Source: Campylobacterota bacterium
GTDB lineage: Bacteria > Campylobacterota > Campylobacteria > Campylobacterales > Thiovulaceae
Reading direction: 5' to 3'
Assembly (NCBI GenBank): GCA_030152305.1
Contig: JASKOM010000007.1
Location: 62,001 to 126,000, forward strand
DNA: 64,000 bases
Below are positions 45,070 to 54,890 of the stretch, piece after piece. Position 1 is the first letter of the stretch; every line of letters begins with the position of its first letter. Both the position numbers and the translations under genes were made by a program. The notes beneath the pieces were generated by a model. It was not told the DNA's origin and made no database searches. It worked only from the letters and a program-made list of their open reading frames with translations.

Positions 45070-46818
45070 TTATTTTCGTTTGTTATCTCTTCGATCTTCT
45101 CGACCTTCAAAACTTCGTTCTCGTCGTTCGCCTCTTTCACCAGCAGGTCGTTCTCGTCGTTCAGGTCTTTCACTTCGCTCACCAAAACTTCGTTCTCGTC
45201 GTTCAGGACGATCACCAGCAGGTCGTTCAGGTCTTTCACTTCGCTCACCAAAACTTCGCTCTCGTCGTTCAGGACGATCACCAGCAGGTCGTTCAGGTCT
45301 TTCACTTCGCTCACCAAAACTTCGTTCTCGTCGTTCGCCACCTCGATCACCACTTCGATCTCGATTACCGAAACCTCTATCTCGATTGCCGAAACCTCTA
45401 TCTCGACCACCAAAACTTCTGCCACCGCCTCGTCGATCGCCACCTCTATCATCAAAAGATCTACTAGAACCTTTCATTAATCGAGAAATATCATTCATAT
45501 CTTTTCCGATAACATCAGATCCGTTAATTTGATAATCTTCAGCGATAATCGAAACTAATTTTTTTAGAACAATAGATTCATCAGAAAAATTAGCAATAAG
45601 CATATTTAATAATACATTACCATCTTCTGTTAATTCTTGTTGTGTAACTTTTTCAACAAATTTTTGCATTTTTACTTCTTTTACTTTACTGATATTTGGA
45701 ACAACTTTAGTTACGATTTTTGAACCTGTAGCTTTTTCAATTCTTTGAAGTCCTCGGAGTTCTGAAGGAGTAATAATTGATATTGCCATTCCGTCTCGAC
45801 CCGCTCGACCTGTTCGACCGATTCTATGAACATAACTTTCTGTATCAAAAGGAATATGATAATTAAATACATGCGAAACATCGCTAACATCTAAGCCACG
45901 AGAAGCGACATCAGTTGCGATTAGAACTTCAGCTTTACCAGATTTAAAATCTTTAATAATCATTTCACGATCTCGTTGTTCGATATCACCGTGTAAGCCT
46001 CTAGCAGAAAAACCTTGTGAAGTTAAAATCGAAGTTAATCGATCGACTTCTTTTTTTGTTCTACAAAATACAATAGATTTAACAGGTGATTTAAAATCGA
46101 TTAATCGAATTAAAGCATCATCTCGTTCGAAATCTTCAACAACATAATAAGATTGAACAATATTATCATTTGTCATTTTGTCTTTTGTAATAGAAATCCG
46201 TTTAGGATTTTTTAAGAATCTATCAGCAAGTTCTTTAATTTCTGAAGGCATTGTTGCAGAAAAAAGTAAAGTTTGTCTTTCAGCAGGTAAATATGAAAGA
46301 ATTTCTTTTATATCTTGTAAAAATCCCATATCTAACATTTCGTCAGCTTCGTCAAGAACTACGAAATTAGGGATAATTTTAATTGCATCAACTTTATTAC
46401 CTTGGAGTAGGTCTAATAATCGTCCTGGAGTTGCTACGATGATTGATGCATGATCGATGTGATCTAATTGTCGTTTATATGATGATCCGCCATAAATTGT
46501 AGCTGTTTTAATACCTAATTCTCGACCAAATTTAAAAATCTCGTCACTAACTTGTATAGCAAGTTCTCTTGTTGGAACTATAATAACGGCTTCAATTTCA
46601 CCATTGATTTTTAGGTTATTTAAAATTGGCAAACCGAATGCGGCTGTTTTGCCTGTGCCTGTATGTGCCTGAGCAACTACATCTCGACCCTCGAGAATGG
46701 CTGGAATTGCCTCTTGTTGAACAGGACTAGGTTCTACGAAACCTGCTTTATCCACTGCTCTTAAAATTTCTGCTCGAAGTTGAAAATCTTGAAAATTCAT
46801 ATTGTCCTTAATTCGCAC
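45070..46818 (-). CDS. DEAD-box ATP-dependent RNA helicase with repetitive Arg-rich tail
   Basis: The 582-residue protein has all core motifs: AHTGTGKTAAFGL (Walker A), PTRELA, GG, TPGRLLD, VLDEADEMLD, SATMP, ATDVASRGLDV and HRIGRTGRAG. After the core (about residue 370) comes a KLVSIIAEDYQ-type linker, then a disordered RGG-like tail (RGGGRSFGGRDRGFGNRD) and a tandem repeat RSFGERSERPERPAGDRPER, which likely binds RNA. It resembles DeaD/CshA/RhlE types and cannot be assigned more exactly. The tail length is probably variable between strains. Confidence 0.92.
   Translation of the reverse strand: MRIKDNMNFQDFQLRAEILRAVDKAGFVEPSPVQQEAIPAILEGRDVVAQAHTGTGKTAAFGLPILNNLKINGEIEAVIIVPTRELAIQVSDEIFKFGRELGIKTATIYGGSSYKRQLDHIDHASIIVATPGRLLDLLQGNKVDAIKIIPNFVVLDEADEMLDMGFLQDIKEILSYLPAERQTLLFSATMPSEIKELADRFLKNPKRISITKDKMTNDNIVQSYYVVEDFERDDALIRLIDFKSPVKSIVFCRTKKEVDRLTSILTSQGFSARGLHGDIEQRDREMIIKDFKSGKAEVLIATDVASRGLDVSDVSHVFNYHIPFDTESYVHRIGRTGRAGRDGMAISIITPSELRGLQRIEKATGSKIVTKVVPNISKVKEVKMQKFVEKVTQQELTEDGNVLLNMLIANFSDESIVLKKLVSIIAEDYQINGSDVIGKDMNDISRLMKGSSRSFDDRGGDRRGGGRSFGGRDRGFGNRDRGFGNRDRSGDRGGERRERSFGERSERPERPAGDRPERRERSFGERSERPERPAGDRPERRERSFGERSERPERRERPAGERGERRERSFEGREDRRDNKRK
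45125..45345. repeat. 66-bp tandem repeat in helicase tail
   Basis: Two near-identical 66-base units occupy 45191-45256 and 45257-45322, flanked by partial copies. The unit is a multiple of three, so changes in number keep the frame and alter tail length only by 22 residues. Confidence 0.85.
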
Positions 46819-46947
46819 ACCTCCATTTTATCTATTTTCATTATATCTTTGAAAAAAACTGGGAGATTGTGCTTCCCTTTAAAAATTACAACATTCTATC
46901 ATGATAAATTATTAAAAAAATAGTTTGGTGAAATACCGTTTTTTACA

Positions 46948-46989
46948 AACAGTAAAATTTAAACTTTTATTCTTTAAAAGTTTACTGTT
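46948..46989. repeat. Inverted repeat between divergent helicase and phosphomannomutase genes
   Basis: AACAGTAAA (46948-46956) and TTTACTGTT (46981-46989) are exact complements, with a further CTTTT/AAAAG pair inside. The region between two divergent genes suggests an operator or a cruciform rather than a terminator. Confidence 0.5.
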
Positions 46990-47092
46990 AATAATAATGC
47001 TATATTTAACATGTGCTACAATACACTAATCTATAGCATTAAAGCTATAAACATATATTCAATATTTAAATTAATTAACAAGGACAAAAAAG

Positions 47093-48469
47093 GTGAAAAA
47101 TATATTTAGAGAATATGACATAAGAGGTATTTTTCGAGAAGAACTGAACCGTGAAAGTGTTTATTGGATAGGTTATTTTCTTGGTAAAAAAATAAAAAAA
47201 CATGGTGACTATGTTGCAGTTGGTTATGATGCAAGAGTTCATTCAGTAACTCTTTTTCAGTATCTTTCTTTAGGATTACATTCTGCTGGATTAGAAATCT
47301 TAGATATTGGACTTGTTCCAACTCCTGTTGCTTATTTCACGAATTATGTTTCATTTAATAATGGAATTAAATCAAGTGGTTCCATTATGATCACTGGTTC
47401 TCATAATCCTCCAGAATATAACGGATTTAAAATTACTATTAATAAAGAACCTTTTTTCGGCAAAGATATTTTTAAACTAGGTGAAGAAGTTTCTGAAAAA
47501 TTGGCAAAAGGTGAAATTATCAAAGATGAAACCTTTTCTGTTTTAGAAGTTCCTGCAAAAGAAAGCTATATTAATTATCTTGTCAAAGAATTTAAAGATC
47601 TTAAAGGTTTTAAATCAAACATAGTTTATGATGTTGGTAATGGTGTAGCTGGTGTCGTTTTAACCGAAGTTTTTAGAAAATTAAAAATTAATGCTAAAGG
47701 TCTTTTTGTTCGTCCAGATGGCACTTTTCCAAATCATCATCCAGATCCAACCGAAGAAAAAAATTTAAAATTTCTTAAAGAAGAACTAGCTACTGGTCAA
47801 TATAATGTCGGTTTTGCTTATGACGGCGATGCTGATCGAATAGCTGTTTTAACAAACAAACATTCTATTAAAGGTGATATTCTTGCTGTTATTCTCTCAA
47901 AATCTATGATTAATCCTGTTGTTATCGGTGAAGTTAAATGTTCTCAAGTCATGTATGATTTAATTGAACAACGAGGCGGAACTGCTGTTATGTATAAAAC
48001 TGGTCATAGCAATCTTAAAGTTAAAATTAAAGAATTAGAAGCTGATCTTGCTGCTGAAGTTAGTGGTCATATTTTCTTTAATGATCGATATTTCGGTTTT
48101 GATGATGCGATTTATACAACTTTACGAGTTATGGAACTTATCAACACAGGAACTGTTCTTGACGATGAGGTAGATTCACTTCCACAAACATTCACAACCG
48201 AAGAGCTAAAAACGAAAACAACAGAAGATAAAAAATTTGTTATTGTTGAAAATCTCAAAAAGCAATTAAGTAATCCTCCTGCAAATTTTCCAAAAATCAA
48301 AAAAATTATTGATGTTGATGGTGTTCGAGTTGTATTTGAAAAAGGTTGGGGTCTTGTAAGAGCAAGTAACACAACTCCAGTTTTAGTAAGTCGTTTTGAA
48401 GCTGATTCAGAAACAAACTTAAATATATATCAAAATGCGATTGTTTCAATATTAAACAAATTATTATAA
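47093..48469 (+). CDS. Phosphomannomutase/phosphoglucomutase
   Basis: The 458-residue protein has the four-domain alpha-D-phosphohexomutase pattern: IFREYDIRGIF at the N-terminus, the phosphoserine loop IMITGSHNPPEYNG, the metal loop AYDGDADRIA, the sugar-binding AEVSGHIFF and a C-terminal phosphate loop (LVRASNTTPVLVSRFEA). It interconverts sugar-1- and sugar-6-phosphates for LPS or capsule precursors. The start is GTG with AAGGAC upstream. The usual names are manB or pgm/algC; I leave the symbol empty. Confidence 0.93.
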   Translation: MKNIFREYDIRGIFREELNRESVYWIGYFLGKKIKKHGDYVAVGYDARVHSVTLFQYLSLGLHSAGLEILDIGLVPTPVAYFTNYVSFNNGIKSSGSIMITGSHNPPEYNGFKITINKEPFFGKDIFKLGEEVSEKLAKGEIIKDETFSVLEVPAKESYINYLVKEFKDLKGFKSNIVYDVGNGVAGVVLTEVFRKLKINAKGLFVRPDGTFPNHHPDPTEEKNLKFLKEELATGQYNVGFAYDGDADRIAVLTNKHSIKGDILAVILSKSMINPVVIGEVKCSQVMYDLIEQRGGTAVMYKTGHSNLKVKIKELEADLAAEVSGHIFFNDRYFGFDDAIYTTLRVMELINTGTVLDDEVDSLPQTFTTEELKTKTTEDKKFVIVENLKKQLSNPPANFPKIKKIIDVDGVRVVFEKGWGLVRASNTTPVLVSRFEADSETNLNIYQNAIVSILNKLL

Positions 48470-48489
48470 ATCATAAATTATTTTGATTA

Positions 48490-48526
48490 AAACCACCATT
48501 TATTATTAGTGGTGGTTTATTTTTTG
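48490..48526 (+). terminator. Rho-independent terminator after phosphomannomutase
   Basis: AAACCACCA and TGGTGGTTT form a perfect 9-base stem with an 11-base AT-rich loop (48490-48518), followed by ATTTTTTG. Confidence 0.9.
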
Positions 48527-48557
48527 TTAAAATTAAAATAATAAAATTTGGTCTGGT

Positions 48558-49550
48558 TTGAATTTAGAGTTTTTATTAAAAAATGACTCTTTTGATATTT
48601 TCGTTGAAAATAATATAAAAAAGGTTAAGAAAACTGAATTTGAAACAACAGAAGATTTTAATAATCGAGTTGAGCAGAGAAAACTTGAACTTTTTAATGT
48701 TTATTTAGGCAAACAGAATATTTCGATTGTTTATGATGCCGATCGTGAAATTTTTAATATTGAAGTTTCTAGTCAATTTGATAAAAGTAGTTCGATTAAG
48801 TTTGTCGTAGCTGTTGCAAAAAATATTGCTCCAAAATTTAAAGCTGAAATTAAAAATTTTAATATTCGATTTGATTCAGATTTTAAAATTGAAGAGATTT
48901 TTGTGTCGTTTCAAAAAGTTAATTATCAAGCTTCGGAGATTTCTTATGAAGCTGATTGGTTTGAAATTCAACAAAAGCAACATAATAAATATTTGCAAAT
49001 AACAAAAGATGTTATAGTGTTAAAACCAAAAATAGCTTTATTAAGTTTAGGTTTTATAGCAAGTTTTTCTATTTTATGGATGTTAAATAAACATTTTTGT
49101 TTTATGCGAATATTTGACAAAGAAAGATTCACAATGTGCGAATTAACTTTTATTGATAACAACACAGGTCATATGTGGGAAAAACCAAAAGACAATCGTA
49201 TGACTTGGGGGAATGCAAAAGATTATTGCGAAAATCTAAATCTTGATGGTTACAGCGATTGGCGGTTGCCATCAAGAGATGAATTACACACTTTAATGAC
49301 AGTTTATTACGGTGAATATAACAACGGTTGGGAAGCTTGGTTTGATAATAATAAACATCTAAGAAACGACGGGTTGTTTCTTCCAAAAGAGATTAGCGGA
49401 ATGTTTGCGGAAGTTGGATCGTGGTTTTGGACTTAAAATATAAAAGATTCTTATAGTTCCAATTCGTGGGTCGTTAATTTCAATCGTGGAGATGGCAGTT
49501 GGGGTAATCAGACGAATGGTAATTTCGTGGTTTGTGTCCGAGACCTATGA
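48558..49550 (+). pseudogene. Membrane protein with DUF1566 (Lcl) domain, interrupted by a stop
   Basis: A TTG-started frame encodes a 180-residue cytoplasmic part with heptad character, one membrane helix (about 160-180) and a DUF1566 domain (NLDGYSDWRLPSRDELHTL). It stops at TAA 49434-49436 right after SWFWT. The same frame then continues as DSYSSNSWVVNFNRGDG and NFVVCVRDL to TGA at 49548, exactly the missing end of the domain. The gene is therefore one nonsense mutation away from about 330 residues. Readthrough cannot be excluded. Confidence 0.8.
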
Positions 49551-49596
49551 AGTTTTTGTTTTTAAAATAAATCGAAATTTCGTAGATCTCGTTAGA

Positions 49597-49727
49597 CACG
49601 GCTTTTTGCCGTGGCTGAACCAAACCAAACAAAATCATTTTTTCCCCGCGACGGCTAGTCGCGGGTCGAGATAAACATCTTTTAATATTTTTATTTCTAG
49701 TATAAATTTTTTATTTGAACTAGAAAT
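49597..49727. terminator. Three consecutive hairpins between convergent genes
   Basis: CACGGC/GCCGTG (49597-49602, 49608-49613), the strong CCCGCGAC/GTCGCGGG (49645-49652, 49658-49665), and ATTTCTAG/CTAGAAAT (49693-49700, 49720-49727). The second is GC-rich compared with its surroundings. They probably stop transcription from both sides (the DUF1566 gene and aclA). Confidence 0.65.
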
Positions 49728-49764
49728 AATTTTTAAGAAAAGTTTGTTTATTTAAAAAGAATTT

Positions 49765-51567
49765 TTATATTTCGTCAGCCATTTGAACATCATAAATAAT
49801 ATCATCGAATGGATGTCGATACATTGGCATTTGTAACCGTTTTTCATCAAGAACATGACCAATAAATCCGATTGTTCGACCTGCGATAAAAAAGGCATTT
49901 AGTGTTCCACTTGCGATAAATTCGTTAATTTCTTCTTCGCCGTAACCTAAAGCTCTCCACATATCAACCATTAAAATTCCGATTGTGCCATCAACATTTA
50001 AAATTAAATTCTCTTTTTTAGATGTTGTTAATTGCTCAATTTCTAAAGCATATTTTAAAAGCGGAGTTTGTGGGAAATATTTCGATGCGAATTTTTTAAG
50101 TCCTTCAACTCGTTTATCTGGATTTTTTAGCGATTTGATTCGATGTCCAATTCCCGGAATAGGAATGCCCTGTTTTTTCATATATTCTAAGAATTCTTTT
50201 GGCGATAAATTATTATCAAAACCATATTTAAAATATTTTGCTGCATCGTCAATTGCTCCACCAAATCGAGGACCAATTGTTAATAAACCTGTTACTAAAC
50301 TTTCAACAACACTTTTTCCTGCTCTTGCTGTAACTTTTGCATTATGCGCACCTGAAACCGCTGGACCGTGATCTGCAACAGTTTTAATAACAGTTTCGAT
50401 AAAGTCAGTTGCCCATTTTGGATACTGTTTTTTGAACCATAAAAGCGAAATAACATCACCGATTCCTTTGCCTGTTTCTGGAGTTGCAAGGCTAGAAATT
50501 GGAAATCCTGCATAAGTTGCCTCATCGCCTCGATCATCAGAAATTGTGCAAACAAAATTCTTTTTCTTTTGAGATTTTGGCATTTCTTTTAATTTTGGTT
50601 CAACAACTGGAGAAATATTTAACGATAAATAAACATCTTTTATAACTTTTGGAAGATCATTAAAGCTTGTTGGAACATGAATTCCTGCTTCAGCCATTGC
50701 TTTATTTTTTGCAATTGCGGTTTCTCGATCAGCATTTGCACTAGCTCCAGCATGACCAAATTGAACACCTGTTGAAAAATGTTGAGCAATTGTTCCGATG
50801 CACCAGCCAATAACAGGTTTTGTAATTTGACCATTTTTGACTGCTTCGATAACTTTATATTCTTCAGTTCCGCCAACTTCGCCTAATAAAACTAGATATT
50901 TAACTTGTGGATTTGATTCCATTCGTAGCATATTTTCGATAAATACTGAACCAACAAATCTATCACCACCGATTGCAACACCTTCAGCGATACCGTCAGC
51001 ATTGATCGAAATAATATTTGATAATTCGTTAAATAATCCGCCTGATCGAGTTACTAAACCGCAAGAACCTGCTCGATGTAATTTTGAATTTATAATATTT
51101 TCGATTATTCCGCCAACATTTGCAATTTTGAAAGCCCCCGGAACGATTGCTCCAACTGTTGCTGGTCCAATAATTGTTACATTTTTGCTTTTTGCAATGG
51201 CATTCATTTTTCTAGCTAATCTTTCAGGAATTCCTTCAGCTGTGATCATAATTGAACTAAATCCGCCTAATTCGAGAGCTTCAATCGTAACATCGTAAGC
51301 TGTTCTGAAAGATGCAAAATTTAATAAAACATCAGCTTTTGGAAATCGTTTTTTTGCTTCAGCTGTGTTTCTAAATAATGGAACCATGATTTCATCAGGA
51401 CCATAAAAAAACTTATCGAATTTGTCGGTCGCTGTTGGTGAAACGATACAAGCGACTGATGGTTTTTCTCGCCCGATGACATAATCGTAATCAAACATTC
51501 GTTGAATGGCACTCTGATTATTATTCCAGAAAATTGCCTGTGTATCTTTTGTATATAGAACATTCAT
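49765..51567 (-). CDS. aclA: ATP-citrate lyase, catalytic (large) subunit
   Basis: With AclB this enzyme cleaves citrate to acetyl-CoA and oxaloacetate using ATP, the key step of the reductive TCA cycle. The 600-residue protein has a succinyl-CoA-synthetase-alpha-like part with CoA- and phosphate-binding SGGLFNELSNI and the phosphohistidine GHAGASA (His272). A citrate-synthase-like C-terminal lyase domain follows (GPAVSGAHNAKVTARAGKSV, PIPGIGHRIKS, NVDGTIGILMVDM). The length fits AclA of Chlorobium and Sulfurimonas. It lies downstream of aclB with a DUF2798 gene between. Confidence 0.95.
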   Translation of the reverse strand: MNVLYTKDTQAIFWNNNQSAIQRMFDYDYVIGREKPSVACIVSPTATDKFDKFFYGPDEIMVPLFRNTAEAKKRFPKADVLLNFASFRTAYDVTIEALELGGFSSIMITAEGIPERLARKMNAIAKSKNVTIIGPATVGAIVPGAFKIANVGGIIENIINSKLHRAGSCGLVTRSGGLFNELSNIISINADGIAEGVAIGGDRFVGSVFIENMLRMESNPQVKYLVLLGEVGGTEEYKVIEAVKNGQITKPVIGWCIGTIAQHFSTGVQFGHAGASANADRETAIAKNKAMAEAGIHVPTSFNDLPKVIKDVYLSLNISPVVEPKLKEMPKSQKKKNFVCTISDDRGDEATYAGFPISSLATPETGKGIGDVISLLWFKKQYPKWATDFIETVIKTVADHGPAVSGAHNAKVTARAGKSVVESLVTGLLTIGPRFGGAIDDAAKYFKYGFDNNLSPKEFLEYMKKQGIPIPGIGHRIKSLKNPDKRVEGLKKFASKYFPQTPLLKYALEIEQLTTSKKENLILNVDGTIGILMVDMWRALGYGEEEINEFIASGTLNAFFIAGRTIGFIGHVLDEKRLQMPMYRHPFDDIIYDVQMADEI

Positions 51568-51585
51568 ATTTTATTTTTCCTTATT

Positions 51586-51810
51586 CTATTTTTTAATTAA
51601 AAAATTTGTTAGTTTTCTCACTTGGGGAACAACGACAAAAACGGTTGGAAAAGCTATTAAAAATGCTTTCCAAAATGCACTTAACCAGATAAATACAAAA
51701 TTATTTATTAAACCTATGTTCATTAAAGTAATGATAAAACTCATAAAAAATGACATAAATAAAGACATTAAGAGCGAAAATAGGACTCGTTCAAATTTTG
51801 GATTTATCAT
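51586..51810 (-). CDS. Small DUF2798-like membrane protein
   Basis: The 74-residue protein has two membrane helices (about 10-32 and 40-63) and the pattern FSLLMSLFMSFFMSFIITL, then FWKAFLIAFPTVFVVVPQVRKL, which fits the small DUF2798 family. It lies between aclB and aclA in the same direction (18 nt before aclA). Its function is unknown; the position suggests cotranscription with the citrate lyase. Confidence 0.75.
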   Translation of the reverse strand: MINPKFERVLFSLLMSLFMSFFMSFIITLMNIGLINNFVFIWLSAFWKAFLIAFPTVFVVVPQVRKLTNFLIKK

Positions 51811-51846
51811 TAAGTTATTTTTATTCTCGATGAGGTAAGAAAAGAT

Positions 51847-53175
51847 TTATTTTGCTAAAGCCATTCTTACGATATCTGTAACATGAGTTTCTGGACCATA
51901 AACTTCGATATATAAACCTAATTTATCAGCTGAAGCTTTTATATCTTTTAGCCCTTTTTCGTAATTTGGACCACCTCGTCGAACATAAATTCGTGTGTTA
52001 TGAGCTTTCATTTTGTCTGCATATTTTTCAAATGCTTGAATAATTCCTGTGAAAGTTTTAGCAACATCTGTGAAATTTGCGATTGCTCCACCGATAATTA
52101 AAATTTTTCCTCGAGGATCTTCATAACGAGTCATTAAATCGATAACAGTTGAAGCATAAAATTTAGTCTCTTCGGTTGTTGGACCACCTGAATATTCACC
52201 ATAATTAGCAAGATCTTCAACACCTGACATATCAGCAATTGTGTCAGCATAAACAACACTTGCTCCACCACCTGCGACCATTGTCCAGATTCGTCCTTTT
52301 GGATTAAGAACAGTTAATTTTAAAGAAGCCCCTGATTTTGAATCAGCTTCTTCGATAGCTTTAACTTCTGGAGATTTTTCTTCCATACCGAAAGCTGTTG
52401 GATATTCGATATTTCCCCATTGTTCAGTCATTAAAAATCCAGCTGTATCATCAAGTTTTGCAACCATATCTAATAATTCGATTTGATTACCTATCATAAC
52501 AAAAGGATTAATTTCTAAATATGCAAAATTTAATTCTCGATAAGCTCTAAAAAAGCCAATTGCAAATTCGCCAAATCTAGCTCGTTCGCTTTCAGCAATG
52601 CCATTTGGAATATTTGCAAGAATTTTTTCAGCGATAAAATCTTCGTTATCTGTTATCGAAAAACGAACTTCGATGACTTTATCCCAATTTTCTTCAACTT
52701 CCATACCGCCTTCAGCTGACATAAATAAAACATCATCGTCGCCGACAACAGTTGCTGAAATATAATATTCTTCAGCTTGATTATGTGGAACAAATGGTTC
52801 AACGATAAAATGAGTTAAGAAATCTTCTTTTGCTGTTCCGTTTGGAGTATTGCCATGAAATGATGAATAAACTTTTTGTTTTGAAGCTGATTTATCGTTA
52901 ATCCAATTAACAGCAGTTTCTAAAGTTACATCACCCGGTTTATTATTTTTAAATAAAACAAGACCATTTTTGCCTCGTTTTCCGAAAAGCATATCAGGTT
53001 TTGCAACTAATTTTTTATTTTCAAGCCAACTGTTTTGAGTCGCTAAATTTTGCAAATTATTTCCAGATTCAACTAATATAGTTTCGTAACTATATGTAAA
53101 ATTAGGAAAGTATTTACTCCAATGTCGATGCAATATTGTTTTTGCATCAAATTCTCGAATAGCCTTTTGTGCCAT
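51847..53175 (-). CDS. aclB: ATP-citrate lyase, ATP-grasp (small) subunit
   Basis: The 442-residue protein corresponds to the ATP-grasp, succinyl-CoA-synthetase-beta-like subunit (VAKPDMLFGKRGKNGLV for nucleotide binding, FAYLEINPFVMIGNQIELLD for the metal site, and MVAGGGASVVYADTI with ILIIGGAIANFTDVAKTF for the ligase domain). With aclA it marks autotrophic CO2 fixation by the reductive TCA cycle. Gene order aclB-aclA matches Sulfurimonas. Its ATG has a weak AGGAAA upstream. Confidence 0.95.
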   Translation of the reverse strand: MAQKAIREFDAKTILHRHWSKYFPNFTYSYETILVESGNNLQNLATQNSWLENKKLVAKPDMLFGKRGKNGLVLFKNNKPGDVTLETAVNWINDKSASKQKVYSSFHGNTPNGTAKEDFLTHFIVEPFVPHNQAEEYYISATVVGDDDVLFMSAEGGMEVEENWDKVIEVRFSITDNEDFIAEKILANIPNGIAESERARFGEFAIGFFRAYRELNFAYLEINPFVMIGNQIELLDMVAKLDDTAGFLMTEQWGNIEYPTAFGMEEKSPEVKAIEEADSKSGASLKLTVLNPKGRIWTMVAGGGASVVYADTIADMSGVEDLANYGEYSGGPTTEETKFYASTVIDLMTRYEDPRGKILIIGGAIANFTDVAKTFTGIIQAFEKYADKMKAHNTRIYVRRGGPNYEKGLKDIKASADKLGLYIEVYGPETHVTDIVRMALAK

Positions 53176-53453
53176 TTAAAATTTCCTCGTTATTTTTTCT
53201 AAATTGCTCCATTTTAACAAAATGGGTTATATATTTTTCTCAATTTGAGACTTTTCGCAATAGTAAGGTTACTTTTTAACACTTTAAATATCAAAAAATA
53301 ACAAACTAAAAATTAATAATTTTGATTAACAATCTAATTGTTTGTTATAATTTTCTATTAAGCCACTTCTTAAATTACCGATCTTTCTTACGGATTGGAA
53401 TCTTTTCCAAAATAACTCAATTAATCTCTTTAAAGAAAGGAGAAACTATTTTT

Positions 53454-54869
53454 ATGAATAAAAAAATATATATTCCTATTGTTTCACTTCCAATAATTTT
53501 TATAGGTTGCAATGAATCAAGTAGCAATATTCAATCAAGCAACAATGAGCTTATTAAAATCGTAGATTATAAATATACAGATAATAATGCAACAAAAGAA
53601 TCAATATTCAAAGAATGTGGGGTTGCTGGTGGAGTTTCTATCTTAAAAGGTAAAGATCTAAATGGCAATAATCAATTAGATTTAGAATTAGATGAAGCTG
53701 ATATAAATAAATCTCAAACTATTTGTAATGGCAAATTATCATTAGTTACAGATGTTGTCAATACAAACCTGATTGAAGAGCAATATAAAACTTATTTAGA
53801 TGAACAATGCGGTTCTGATGGTGGAGCTGTTTTAGTTCATGGCTACGACGGCGATGCTGACGGAAAACTTAATATCGCTAATATCGAAGGAACTAATAAA
53901 TATCTTGTTAATGGCACTCAAACTAAAGAAGCCGTTGATGAAATTTATGAATATTCAATTCTTTGCAATAATAAAGATTTATATTTTTTACTTGATGATT
54001 CTACAAATACTTTGACTATCAAAAGTGGCACACGAACACAAACTTTAACAATTAAAGATGGTTTTTCTCCTATTGTTTCAGTTCTTGAAGTTAATAAAAG
54101 TAACGAATGTAATGAAACTGGCGGTTTTAAAATTATCGACGAATTTAACACAAGTGTCGCTATTTGTAACGGTGAAAGTCCGCTTGTTGTTGATATGAAT
54201 TCATCTCAACTCGCCGAAATTTGCGGTGAAGTCGGAAGCACAAAAGGCTATTTTATTATTGATATTAATAGCAAAAAATATCCTGTTTGCCAACCTGCAT
54301 CTCTTGAAAGTGTTGCTTTAGGAAAAACAGCTGACGGAAATTTAACTGTTTTAGGTAGCCAACTTTCTGTTCAACTTCCAAAAGAGACAACAAAATTTGA
54401 AGATACAAATAGCACAGAATGTTCAAATGGTGCTGTAAAAGTTACTTCGTTTATCGATTACAACTTAAATAATCTTCTTGATATGAATATGTCCAGTGAA
54501 AATAATTCATCAAAAAGTTATACATTTTGTAAAATGGGAATCACAGTTCAACCAACTGCTCCAAAATTAAGTTCGATTTTATTAGCTGATAATAATTTAT
54601 CAATTGATTTTAATTTCTCAATTCCAATGAATCCAGCAACGATAAATCCAACAACTGCATTTCTCGAATGTAACGATTCACGAATTTTTAGTTATATAGA
54701 TTTTAATTATTCAAATAGTTCGCCAAAAGCATTCTCGCTATTTTATGATTTAGAAGCTGGTGATTATTCATGTAATTTTTCTGTTTTAAAATATGTCGAA
54801 GATTTAAATGGCACAAAAATGAAAGATAATAATTTCACAGAAATTAATCTTTCAATTCCTGTTTTATAA
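53454..54869 (+). CDS. Lipoprotein with Cys-rich repeats
   Basis: I choose ATG 53454, with AAAGGAG upstream, because it begins a lipoprotein signal peptide with lipobox (IIFIGC, Cys about 18). The 471-residue product has repeated units with spaced cysteines and DxNxD-like acidic loops (GKDLNGNNQLDLELDEAD, DGDADGKLNIANIE), which look like calcium-binding turns. An Ig-like C-terminal domain follows (PTAPKLSSILLADNNLSIDF). It is probably a surface lipoprotein; function unknown. The gap to cysS is 21 nt. Confidence 0.7.
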   Translation: MNKKIYIPIVSLPIIFIGCNESSSNIQSSNNELIKIVDYKYTDNNATKESIFKECGVAGGVSILKGKDLNGNNQLDLELDEADINKSQTICNGKLSLVTDVVNTNLIEEQYKTYLDEQCGSDGGAVLVHGYDGDADGKLNIANIEGTNKYLVNGTQTKEAVDEIYEYSILCNNKDLYFLLDDSTNTLTIKSGTRTQTLTIKDGFSPIVSVLEVNKSNECNETGGFKIIDEFNTSVAICNGESPLVVDMNSSQLAEICGEVGSTKGYFIIDINSKKYPVCQPASLESVALGKTADGNLTVLGSQLSVQLPKETTKFEDTNSTECSNGAVKVTSFIDYNLNNLLDMNMSSENNSSKSYTFCKMGITVQPTAPKLSSILLADNNLSIDFNFSIPMNPATINPTTAFLECNDSRIFSYIDFNYSNSSPKAFSLFYDLEAGDYSCNFSVLKYVEDLNGTKMKDNNFTEINLSIPVL

Positions 54870-54890
54870 AAATTTAATTGGAAATTGATT

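Noticed and set aside
45125-45345. CRISPR array.
   Set aside because: The repeats are 66 bases, directly adjacent, in frame and coding; no spacers and no cas genes.
45048-45532. Long low-complexity frames opposite or shifted to the helicase tail (Val/Glu-rich on minus, Arg/Ser-rich on plus).
   Set aside because: They are shadows of the tandem repeat coding for the helicase tail; amino-acid composition is extreme and no ribosome site fits.
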